DNA of 64,000 bases from Paranoxybacillus vitaminiphilus (lineage in GTDB: Bacteria > Bacillota > Bacilli > Bacillales > Anoxybacillaceae): assembly GCF_003259935.1 (NCBI RefSeq), contig NZ_QLMH01000001.1, positions 222,004-286,003 on the forward strand, read 5' to 3'. The position numbers and the translations under genes are program-made. Position 1 is the stretch's first letter; each line of letters starts with the position of its first letter. The notes under the pieces are model-generated. The model saw only the letters and a list, made by a program, of their open reading frames with translations. It had not been told where the DNA came from and ran no database searches. Shown in pieces: positions 22,949 through 31,322 of this stretch.

Positions 22949-24526
22949 ATGAGGAAAAATGCCGAACATCTTTTAGCTTCATATGTCGATGCTTTACGTC
23001 CGATTATATATATCAATCATTTTGATTTTAAAGTAATTGATGATTTGATTTTGAAGATTGGACAAGGTGTCAATATTGTCGAATATAACAATGCGTTAGG
23101 AATCGTAGATTTTGAGACGAAAAGCCCATTGCTGGAATGTAGTTTGGAAAAATTTTTAATAAATATTATGGATGAAGGATACGAAAAGCAAACTTTTATT
23201 GTGCTTAAAGATGTACATAATTTTTTGGAAGATCCTAAAGTTATAGCGTTACTGAAAAGAATATGTGAAGATAATTTGTATCGTGAAAATTACAACGCTA
23301 CGATATTTATAGTGTCTAGCAAGTTGACCATTCCATGTGAATTAGAAAATTATATCACTGTATTTGATGTTCCACTACCTACACATAAAGAGATTGTTGA
23401 ATTAGTCATAAATTTTACTAAAAGTTTAGATATTCAAGTGGAAGAAGAAGTACTAAACGACATCGCTTTATCATTTAGAGGACTAAATGAATTTCAAATA
23501 AACCAAATCTTAAATTTAGCCTATCAAGATGGCGGATATATTGATGAGGAAGACAAGTATTTAATACTTCAAGAAAAAGAACAGCTCATTAAAAAATCAG
23601 GAATGTTGGAGATGGTTAATTTTAAAGAGAGTATAGAAGATATTGGCGGTTTGGAAAATTTAAAGGCATGGCTTTATCGAAAGGCGAAAGTGTTTAACCA
23701 CTTAGATAAAGCGATTAAGTTTGGAGTGGATGTTCCAAAAGGAATCATGATTATTGGTATGCCAGGTTGCGGTAAAAGTTTAACGGCAAAAGCGACGGCT
23801 AGATTGTTTGAAGTGCCGCTCGTACGGCTTGATGTCGGTAGGCTTCTTGGTAAATATGTTGGCGAATCGGAAGAAAATATGAGAAAAGCATTGCAATTAG
23901 CAGAAGCGATCAGCCCATGTGTTCTTTGGATTGACGAAATTGAAAAAGCGTTTTCTGGTGTTGGTAGTGAAGGTGGAGGAAATGATGTCACGACGAGATT
24001 GTTTGGTCATTTTCTTACGTGGATGCAAGAAAAAGAAAATACTGTTTTTATCGTTGCCACAGCGAACGATATTTCAAGAATACCTCCTGAATTTTTGAGA
24101 AAAGGGAGATTCGATGAATTGTTTTTCGTCGATTTACCAAGCGATGAGGAACGAAGAAAGATTATCGAAATTCATCTCAAGAAAAGAAACAAATGGCATA
24201 AAGATATAGACACAATTGCTTTAATAAAAGAAACGAAAGGATTTAACGGGGCAGATTTAGAATCTGTTGTAAAAGAAGCCATCGAATCTGCATTTATTAA
24301 CGGTAAAGATAAAATAACAACTGAAGATTTAATACAGGCCGCTAGAGATACAAAACCGATTTCAAGCACTTTAAAGGATAAGATCGATCAAATCAAACAA
24401 GCAATTAGTAAAATTGATATAAAACCGGCAAGTAAAATAAATGATATTGAGAAACAATCCGCGGGAGAACAAATCGTTAAGGAACCATTTCTGATAAGTT
24501 CGTTGAGAAAGGGACGGAGAATATGA
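22949..24526 (+). CDS. Ycf46-like AAA+ ATPase
   Basis: A 525-aa protein. Residues 1-225 form an N-terminal domain resembling a degenerate P-loop module (RPIIYINHFDFKVIDDLI; KDVHNFL at 87-93 in a Walker B-like place; no Walker A). Residues 230-465 are a complete classical AAA domain: Walker A GMPGCGKS (270-277), Walker B VLWIDEIE (325-332), sensor 1 Asn373, arginine-finger region FLRKGRFDE (382-390) and a GAD sensor 2 motif (434-436). WIDEIEKAF and LRKGRFDELFFVDLP are typical of the chloroplast/cyanobacterial Ycf46 group. The tail (470-525) is charged. ATG 22949 follows GGAGGTG by 5 nt; GTG 22943 is an alternative. The ATGA at 24523-24526 couples it to the next gene. Probably a hexameric remodelling ATPase; its client is unknown. 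Confidence 0.92.
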   Translation: MRKNAEHLLASYVDALRPIIYINHFDFKVIDDLILKIGQGVNIVEYNNALGIVDFETKSPLLECSLEKFLINIMDEGYEKQTFIVLKDVHNFLEDPKVIALLKRICEDNLYRENYNATIFIVSSKLTIPCELENYITVFDVPLPTHKEIVELVINFTKSLDIQVEEEVLNDIALSFRGLNEFQINQILNLAYQDGGYIDEEDKYLILQEKEQLIKKSGMLEMVNFKESIEDIGGLENLKAWLYRKAKVFNHLDKAIKFGVDVPKGIMIIGMPGCGKSLTAKATARLFEVPLVRLDVGRLLGKYVGESEENMRKALQLAEAISPCVLWIDEIEKAFSGVGSEGGGNDVTTRLFGHFLTWMQEKENTVFIVATANDISRIPPEFLRKGRFDELFFVDLPSDEERRKIIEIHLKKRNKWHKDIDTIALIKETKGFNGADLESVVKEAIESAFINGKDKITTEDLIQAARDTKPISSTLKDKIDQIKQAISKIDIKPASKINDIEKQSAGEQIVKEPFLISSLRKGRRI

Positions 24527-26037
24527 ACGCAATGAGAACGGAGGAATTCGAATATACACAAATATTGCCTGAAGATGAGGCGAAGGAACTGCAAATTTTT
24601 CAACAGAAATTCATAGAAAGCTATATTAATCATAAAGATAAAATGGATGTCGAAGAATGGCTTAGGGTGGAATTAAAAAATAACCTTCCTGAAAAGACCG
24701 ATACAGAGATAGAGAAAATTAGTAAAGAGATTGTTGAAACGCTCAAAGTAAATGAGACTAGCAAAATGTCTCTACAAGAAGCGATAAAAAATGGTCGCAG
24801 TAAAGAGAGTTGGTTTGCAAACCAACTCAAGCAATCGACTTCCCATTTATCTACTGCACAAACAGCGGAATATCTTCACACGTTGGATGAAGCGATGAAA
24901 AATGCAAACCAATCCATGTATAATACAATAATTACAAAAAATGGAACGATTAATCAAAACCTGAATTTAGATGGGTTTATTGCAGAGCAACATCATGTGA
25001 ATTCTTTTAACTTGAAAGCAGCAGTTAAGGGAAGTGAGTATCGAGCAGAAGTGCTTCTTCCTAAAGATGGGCAAACGTACGGTAAAAACTCCGTTGATAT
25101 TGTGATAAAAGATAGAACAGGAAAAATCGTTGAAAGGTATCAAGCTAAGTATGGCAAAACAGCTGAAGATACGATAAGAATGATTAATGAAGGGAATTAT
25201 AATAATCAGCGATTACTCGTTCCTGCAGAACAAGTAGAAGAAGTTCAAAAAGCTTTTCCAAATAAAACAGTTGTAGCATCCATTGGATCGGGAGAAATCA
25301 AAAGCGAACCTTTAGAAAAAATAAGAGCAAAAGAATTGCAAAAAGAAGCTCAAAGCGGCAGATGGAATGACTTAAATTGGAACGAATATAAAAACAAAGA
25401 TCTTGCGATTGGGATTGGAAAACAAGCCGGGTATGCGGCGATACAAGGAGCTGCCATTGGAGCGGGAATCGAGCTTGCAAAGAAAGTATGTAATGGTGAA
25501 GAAATAAAATCAGAAGAAATCGTTGAACAAGTATTAATGTCTGGTGCGGATTTTGGAATTAAAGCTGCGACGGCAGGCGCTTTGAAAGTCGCTGTCGAAA
25601 AAGGAGTAGTAACAGTTATTCCAAAAGGAACTCCAGCTGGAACAATCGCTAATATAGCATATATCGCCATTGAAAATATTAAAATATTAGGAAAAGTAGC
25701 AACAGGTGAAATGACAATAAGAGAAGGCTTTGAAAAAATAGAGCAAACGACTGTCGCAACGGTAGCTGGTATTGCAGCAAGTACTGAAGGCGCGTTAATC
25801 GGAGCAACTGTTGGATCTGTGTTTGGCCCAGTTGGAGCAGCTGTTGGTAGTTTTATCGGTGGAACGGTTGGATATATAGCAGGTTCAAAAGTTGGAGAAA
25901 CAATAGTGAAAACTCATCAAAAAATCAGAAATAAAGCGAGAGAAATTGTAAAAGAAGTTGGAAGTACTGTAGCTTCGGAAGTGAAAAATACTTGGAATAG
26001 TGTAAAAAGTTTTGCCAGTAGATGGTTCGCTCGGTAA
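24523..26037 (+). CDS. Putative PD-(D/E)xK nuclease with C-terminal glycine-zipper region
   Basis: A 504-aa protein. Residues 1-145 are helical and charged. Residues 150-215 carry a putative restriction-endonuclease-like core: GFIAEQHH with Glu155, a basic AAVKGSEYRAEV strand, VDIVI with Asp192, and YQAKYG with Gln207 and Lys209, giving an E...D...QxK arrangement. Residues 296-320 and 345-458 are rich in Gly and Ala, with GALIGATVGSVFGPVGAA and GSFIGGTVGYIAGSKVG forming a glycine zipper like those of membrane-inserting proteins. A basic amphipathic tail follows. No signal peptide is present. It starts in the ATGA stop of the AAA gene. Nuclease fold and membrane activity are inferred by eye. 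It could be an effector in a defence or interbacterial system, with the ATPase as regulator. Confidence 0.75.
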   Translation: MNAMRTEEFEYTQILPEDEAKELQIFQQKFIESYINHKDKMDVEEWLRVELKNNLPEKTDTEIEKISKEIVETLKVNETSKMSLQEAIKNGRSKESWFANQLKQSTSHLSTAQTAEYLHTLDEAMKNANQSMYNTIITKNGTINQNLNLDGFIAEQHHVNSFNLKAAVKGSEYRAEVLLPKDGQTYGKNSVDIVIKDRTGKIVERYQAKYGKTAEDTIRMINEGNYNNQRLLVPAEQVEEVQKAFPNKTVVASIGSGEIKSEPLEKIRAKELQKEAQSGRWNDLNWNEYKNKDLAIGIGKQAGYAAIQGAAIGAGIELAKKVCNGEEIKSEEIVEQVLMSGADFGIKAATAGALKVAVEKGVVTVIPKGTPAGTIANIAYIAIENIKILGKVATGEMTIREGFEKIEQTTVATVAGIAASTEGALIGATVGSVFGPVGAAVGSFIGGTVGYIAGSKVGETIVKTHQKIRNKAREIVKEVGSTVASEVKNTWNSVKSFASRWFAR

Positions 26038-26056
26038 AACAGAAACCAATTCAACG

Positions 26057-26092
26057 AAAAAAACCGCCTGCCCATTGTCAGACGGTTTTTTT
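26057..26092. terminator. Bidirectional terminator between the operon and rqcH
   Basis: A-rich arm AAAAAAACCGCCTG (26057-26070) pairs, with one mismatch, with CAGACGGTTTTTTT (26079-26092). The poly-A and poly-T flanks serve both converging transcripts. The rqcH stop codon (26078-26080, minus strand) lies in the hairpin. Confidence 0.85.
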
Positions 26093-27793
26093 CATTTTAA
26101 TCACCAAATCCTCATCTGGTGTCACATAGATTGTTTGTTGATTTTCGTAGATCACATATCCCGGCTTTGCGCCGCTCGGTTTTTTGACGTAGCGAATTTT
26201 CGTATAGTCAACAGGTACGGAGCTTGATTGCCGCGCTTTGCTAAAGTAGGCAGCAAGGTTGGCGGCTTCTAAAATCGTTTGTTCTGACGGATTTTTGCTG
26301 CGAATGACGACATGGGAGCCAGGAATGTCTTTTGTATGCAGCCAAATCTCGTCTTTATGCGCCAATTTATTCGTTAAATAGTCATTTTGTTTATTGTTTT
26401 TCCCGACAAGAATTTCTGTGCCGTCGCTTGAGATATATTTCTCAAGTTCAATTTTTCCTTGCTTTTGTTTTTTTGCCTGTTTTGATTGCCGCGCGCGCAA
26501 ATATCCTTCTTCAATTAACTCTTCGCGAATTTCTTCTACATCTTTCGGGGACGCCGACTCTATTTGTTGCAGGAGACGTTCAAAATAATCCACTTCTTGT
26601 TTTGTCCGCTCAATTTGTTCTTGAACGATATGCACCGAATTTTTTGCTTTCTGGTATTTTTGAAAATAGCTTTGGGCATTTTCTGACGGTGATTTTTGCG
26701 GATCAAGCGTAATGGTAATCGTACTGCCATTTTCATCATAATAGTTGATGACTTCAACTTGCTTATCCCCGCGCTTGATCGCGTATAAATTGGCTGTTAA
26801 CAATTCACCATATAGCCGATATTGTTCGGCTTTTTCCGCTTCTTTTAATGTTTGCTCAAGCTTTTTTAGTTTTTTTTCATTTTTCGTTTTCTCATTGGTG
26901 ATAAACCGCTCTAAATCATGTGCCTGCTGCTTGACGCGGTCTCGTTCGGCCTTTCCAAAATAAAACCGATCAAGCATTTCGCTGAGGGTCGAAAATGTTT
27001 TCGTTTCCCCTTGAAGGTGCGTAAGCGGCAGAACATAAAACGTTTCTTTTGTATCATGATAATAAATTTGCGGCATGATGCGCCCCAGCTTCACGTCTTC
27101 TACCATGGCAATAAAGCTTTTTGGCAATGTGGCGCGATTGGCAATTCCCGCGCGGAACACGGCTTCTTTGGCAAAGAGCGGTGAAATGCCAGAAAAATGT
27201 TGTACTAACTGTTCCGCCAATTTCCCGGAGTTAAAATCTAACTTTTTTAATATCGTCTCTTCATTCACTAGTAACGGATTTATTTTTCCGTGTGACGGCG
27301 GAGCGATATATTCATAGCCGGGCAAAACCGTACGATGACGGTTTACCGACGGCGGAAGATGTTTAATGCTGTCAATAATCGTATTTGTTTTTTTATCGAC
27401 TAAAATAATGTTGCTATGGCGTCCCATAATCTCAATGATTAATTGTTTCACTGACAAATCGCCGATTTCATCGCGCCCTTTTGTCTCAATAATAATGATG
27501 CGGTCTAAGTCAACCTGTTTTACCGTTTCAATAATACTGCCTTCTAAATGTTTTCTTAGAAGCATGCAAAACATCGGCGGTTCGGCAGGATTGTCGTATG
27601 CTTCGTTCGTTAAATGAACGCGCGCATAAGTTGGATGGGCCGATAGAAGTAATTTATAATTTTGACCGCGGGCTCGAATTTGCAAAACAAGTTCATGTTT
27701 AAACGGTTGATGAATTTTTGTAATCCGTCCGCTTTCAATGGTTTCCTTTAGTTCTTTTGTCATTACATATGTAAAAATTCCGTCAAATGACAT
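26078..27793 (-). CDS. rqcH: Ribosome quality control factor RqcH (NFACT / Rqc2 homologue)
   Basis: A 571-aa NEMF-family protein (YloA; FbpA-like in other Gram-positives). The NFACT-N domain has the functional Asp97-Arg98 pair in VDLDRIIII, matching the residues required for alanine tailing in B. subtilis. A long central coiled coil (about 270-430) is followed by the NFACT-R domain ([30 protein letters not shown]). It binds obstructed 50S subunits with tRNA-Ala and adds C-terminal alanine tails to stalled nascent chains. SD AAAGGTG lies 8-9 nt before the ATG. It is the first core gene after the accessory region and is transcribed towards it. Confidence 0.95.
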   Translation of the reverse strand: MSFDGIFTYVMTKELKETIESGRITKIHQPFKHELVLQIRARGQNYKLLLSAHPTYARVHLTNEAYDNPAEPPMFCMLLRKHLEGSIIETVKQVDLDRIIIIETKGRDEIGDLSVKQLIIEIMGRHSNIILVDKKTNTIIDSIKHLPPSVNRHRTVLPGYEYIAPPSHGKINPLLVNEETILKKLDFNSGKLAEQLVQHFSGISPLFAKEAVFRAGIANRATLPKSFIAMVEDVKLGRIMPQIYYHDTKETFYVLPLTHLQGETKTFSTLSEMLDRFYFGKAERDRVKQQAHDLERFITNEKTKNEKKLKKLEQTLKEAEKAEQYRLYGELLTANLYAIKRGDKQVEVINYYDENGSTITITLDPQKSPSENAQSYFQKYQKAKNSVHIVQEQIERTKQEVDYFERLLQQIESASPKDVEEIREELIEEGYLRARQSKQAKKQKQGKIELEKYISSDGTEILVGKNNKQNDYLTNKLAHKDEIWLHTKDIPGSHVVIRSKNPSEQTILEAANLAAYFSKARQSSSVPVDYTKIRYVKKPSGAKPGYVIYENQQTIYVTPDEDLVIKMKKTV

Positions 27794-27907
27794 AAATAAT
27801 ACACCTTTCTATAATTTGCTCTAGTGAATTATATCATTTTTTTCGAATGTCGTTAAATATCGTGTATAATAAGTAAAGGAAGCAACAATCGATGATTTCG
27901 TTTTTAT

Positions 27908-27938
27908 TTGAAAAAACGATTGTAAAATATGATATAAT
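27908..27938 (+). promoter_or_regulatory. Promoter for the yicC-remA-gmk-rpoZ operon
   Basis: TATAAT (27933-27938) is a perfect -10. TTGAAA (27908-27913) is a possible -35 at 19 nt. The element lies in the 211-bp divergent gap between rqcH and yicC, and transcription would begin near 27945. Confidence 0.6.
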
Positions 27939-28004
27939 TTGATGTGTAATAGGGATTTGCTCTATTACTTTCTTTTTGTACTGTTAGATGATGGATGTGA
28001 TGAA

Positions 28005-28880
28005 ATGGTTTATAGTATGACTGGTTTTGGCAGAGGAAAAAAAGCAAATGACTGTTTGACGATAACGGTTGAGATGAAATCAGTGAACCATCGGTTTTGT
28101 GAAGTGACTGTGCGCATGCCTAGACAGTTATTAATGTTTGAAGATAAAATAAAAAAAGTTGTTTTGCAATATGTCAAACGTGGAAGAGTAGAAGTTTTTG
28201 TCAATGTTGAAGGAGAAGGATTAACGAAGAAAAAACTTCAGGTCGATTGGCAGCTGTTAAGCGATTATTATCAAAGTCTGCAAGAGGCAAATGAGCGCTT
28301 TTCCCTGCAAGATCGCGTCACATTATCCCAGCTGTTCAGCTTGGAAGGAGTGACGGAAATTGTCGAAGAAGAGGCAGGAAATGAGGAAATTGAGCAACTT
28401 CTTATTGATGCAACGCATGAAGCTGCATTACAATTAAAAAGTATGCGTGAAGCGGAAGGGCGTGCGCTCATTAATGATATAAGGGAGCAGTTGTCGTTCA
28501 TAACCGAGTGTGCATTTAAAATACAAATGTTTGCTCCGGAAGTGAGTGAACAATATCGTGAGCGGATGGTAAAGCGAGTCGGAGAATTTTTACAAGGAAT
28601 GATTGATGAAACTCGTATTTTAACAGAGGTTGCCATTTTTTCCGAGAAAACAGATATTAATGAAGAATTAAAACGTATTCATAGCCACGTTGAACAGTTT
28701 ACGGCGGCAATGGGCAGTGGTGCGCCGATTGGCCGCAAACTTGACTTTCTTGTTCAAGAGCTGAATCGGGAAATCAACACGATCGGCTCAAAAGCAAATG
28801 ATAGCCGAATTGCTTTGCAAGTCGTTGAAATGAAAAGCGCTCTTGAAAAAATTAAGGAGCAAGTCCAAAATATAGAATAA
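28005..28880 (+). CDS. yicC: YicC/YloC-family endoribonuclease
   Basis: A 291-aa protein, the same length as B. subtilis YloC. It has the family start MVYSMTGFGRG and the C-terminal signature GRKLDFLVQELNREINTIGSK followed by a helix ending in EKIKEQVQNIE. Members are endoribonucleases; E. coli YicC acts on RNA including regulatory RNA. ATG 28005 is chosen because the product then begins at the conserved motif; the longer frame from 27939 starts right after the -10 box. The SD is weak (GGATGTGAT). It is first in a conserved cluster with remA, gmk and rpoZ. Confidence 0.92.
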   Translation: MVYSMTGFGRGKKANDCLTITVEMKSVNHRFCEVTVRMPRQLLMFEDKIKKVVLQYVKRGRVEVFVNVEGEGLTKKKLQVDWQLLSDYYQSLQEANERFSLQDRVTLSQLFSLEGVTEIVEEEAGNEEIEQLLIDATHEAALQLKSMREAEGRALINDIREQLSFITECAFKIQMFAPEVSEQYRERMVKRVGEFLQGMIDETRILTEVAIFSEKTDINEELKRIHSHVEQFTAAMGSGAPIGRKLDFLVQELNREINTIGSKANDSRIALQVVEMKSALEKIKEQVQNIE

Positions 28881-28939
28881 CTGTTTACAAATCGAATGTG
28901 ATGGGAACAATGATTTTTATGTGAGTAGGAGGAGCTTTC

Positions 28940-29832
<893 letters not shown>

Positions 29833-29834
29833 GT

Positions 29835-30032
29835 ATGTTGTATCCTTCCATTGATTCATTAATGGAAAAGTTTAATTCAAAATATACGCTTGTGACGGTT
29901 GCGGCGAAACGAGCGCGTCAATTGCAAGTAAAAGATGACTGCACAATCGAAAAGCCTGTATCAAAAAAATTTGTTGGCAAAGCTTTAGAGGAAATTGATG
30001 CAGGACATATTGAAATAGTAAAAGAGGACTAA
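29835..30032 (+). CDS. rpoZ: RNA polymerase omega subunit
   Basis: A 65-aa protein with the omega signature [30 protein letters not shown] and a conserved [11 protein letters not shown] helix. Omega chaperones beta-prime in RNA polymerase assembly. It starts 2 nt after the gmk stop, with SD GGAGGTTGAG at the gmk 3' end, and is followed by a strong terminator. It lacks the longer C-terminal tail of proteobacterial omega. Confidence 0.95.
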   Translation: MLYPSIDSLMEKFNSKYTLVTVAAKRARQLQVKDDCTIEKPVSKKFVGKALEEIDAGHIEIVKED

Positions 30033-30045
30033 GACAATCCAGCGA

Positions 30046-30078
30046 AAATAACAACCTAGTTTTAGGTTGTTATTTTTT
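30046..30078 (+). terminator. Intrinsic terminator after rpoZ
   Basis: Stem AAATAACAACCT with AGGTTGTTATTT around a short TAGTTTT-type loop, followed by a T run to 30078. It ends the yicC-remA-gmk-rpoZ unit. Confidence 0.88.
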
Positions 30079-30110
30079 TACAAGGATAATAACAGGGGGA
30101 GCAGTACGAA

Positions 30111-31322
30111 ATGGTAAATGGAAAAAATATTTTACTATGTGTGACAGGTGGGATTGCTGTATATAAAGCAGCAGCCTTAACGAGTCAATTAACGCAGCGG
30201 GGGGCGAATGTAAAAGTCATGATGAGCGAGGCAGCGTGCAAATTTGTCACTCCGCTCACTTTTCAGGCATTATCAAGAAATGAAGTATATATTGATACGT
30301 TTGATGAAAAAAATCCGGCTGTGATTGCGCATATTGACTTAGCCGATTGGGCTGATTTAGTTCTTGTTGCTCCAGCCACGGCAAATACGATCGGCAAGCT
30401 GGCTAACGGAATTGCGGACAATATGATTACGACGACGCTACTCGCGACAAAAGCGCCCGTTTGGATTGCTCCGGCGATGAATGTCAATATGTATGACCAT
30501 CCGGCTGTCCAAGCGAATATCGACAAGCTTGTTCGCTTTGGCTACCAATTTATTGAACCGTCAGAAGGGTATTTAGCGTGCGGCTATGTTGGCAAAGGAA
30601 GGCTGGAAGAACCGGAAAAAATCGTTTCCCTTCTTGAAAATCATTTTTCGTTATTAGAGGTGAAGCCATTTTTAAAAGGAAAGAAAATACTTGTGACCGC
30701 AGGACCAACGCGTGAAAAGCTGGACCCTGTCCGCTTCTTTACCAATCGCTCGACAGGAAAAATGGGATATGCGATTGCCGAAGCAGCAGCAAAATTTGGT
30801 GCCGATGTCACGCTTATTTCCGGACCGACGAATTTGCCTTCTCCCGAACATGTAAAAACAATTCGTGTTGAATCGGCACAAGAAATGTATGAACAAGTGA
30901 TGAAATATTACCAAGACAGCGACATTGTCATTAAATCCGCTGCTGTTGCCGATTATCGTCCGAAATATGTATTTGCGGAAAAGATGAAAAAGCAGCCGGG
31001 AGATTACGTCATTGAAATGGAGCGAACAATTGATATTTTAAAAACGCTTGGCGAGCAAAAAACGACGCAAATTTTAGTCGGCTTTGCTGCGGAAACGGAG
31101 CGCGTAGAAGAGTATGCCAAACGCAAATTAGAAAGCAAAAACTTGGATATGATTGTGGCAAATAATGTGTCTGAAGAAGGGGCAGGTTTTGCAGGAGACA
31201 CAAATATTGTGACGATTTTCAAACGCGATGGCTCCTCGGTATCTCTCCCGCTTTTGCCGAAAAAGAAAGTCGCTGAAGAACTATTAAAAGAAATTCACCA
31301 GTATATCGAGGCGATTCGATGA
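30111..31322 (+). CDS. coaBC: Bifunctional phosphopantothenoylcysteine decarboxylase / synthetase
   Basis: A 403-aa fusion of two coenzyme A enzymes. The N-terminal CoaC flavoprotein domain (about 1-180) has VTGGIAVYKAA, the catalytic His in AHIDLADWADL, PATANTIGKLANG, PAMNVNMY and the cysteine-containing flap ACGYVGKGRLEEPE. The C-terminal CoaB domain (about 187-403) has VTAGPTREKLDPVRFFTNRS and SAAVADYRP. Together they convert 4'-phosphopantothenate, cysteine and CTP to 4'-phosphopantetheine. SD GGGGGAG precedes the ATG. An ATGA overlap couples it to priA. Confidence 0.96.
   Translation: MVNGKNILLCVTGGIAVYKAAALTSQLTQRGANVKVMMSEAACKFVTPLTFQALSRNEVYIDTFDEKNPAVIAHIDLADWADLVLVAPATANTIGKLANGIADNMITTTLLATKAPVWIAPAMNVNMYDHPAVQANIDKLVRFGYQFIEPSEGYLACGYVGKGRLEEPEKIVSLLENHFSLLEVKPFLKGKKILVTAGPTREKLDPVRFFTNRSTGKMGYAIAEAAAKFGADVTLISGPTNLPSPEHVKTIRVESAQEMYEQVMKYYQDSDIVIKSAAVADYRPKYVFAEKMKKQPGDYVIEMERTIDILKTLGEQKTTQILVGFAAETERVEEYAKRKLESKNLDMIVANNVSEEGAGFAGDTNIVTIFKRDGSSVSLPLLPKKKVAEELLKEIHQYIEAIR

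Noticed and set aside
24523-26037. Gene 3 as an LXG or type VII secreted toxin
   Set aside because: No LXG-type N-terminal motif, no secretion genes and no immunity-like gene downstream; the glycine zipper is C-terminal.
17412-26056. Prophage or integrative element
   Set aside because: No integrase, structural, replication or lysis genes, and no visible att repeats at the edges.
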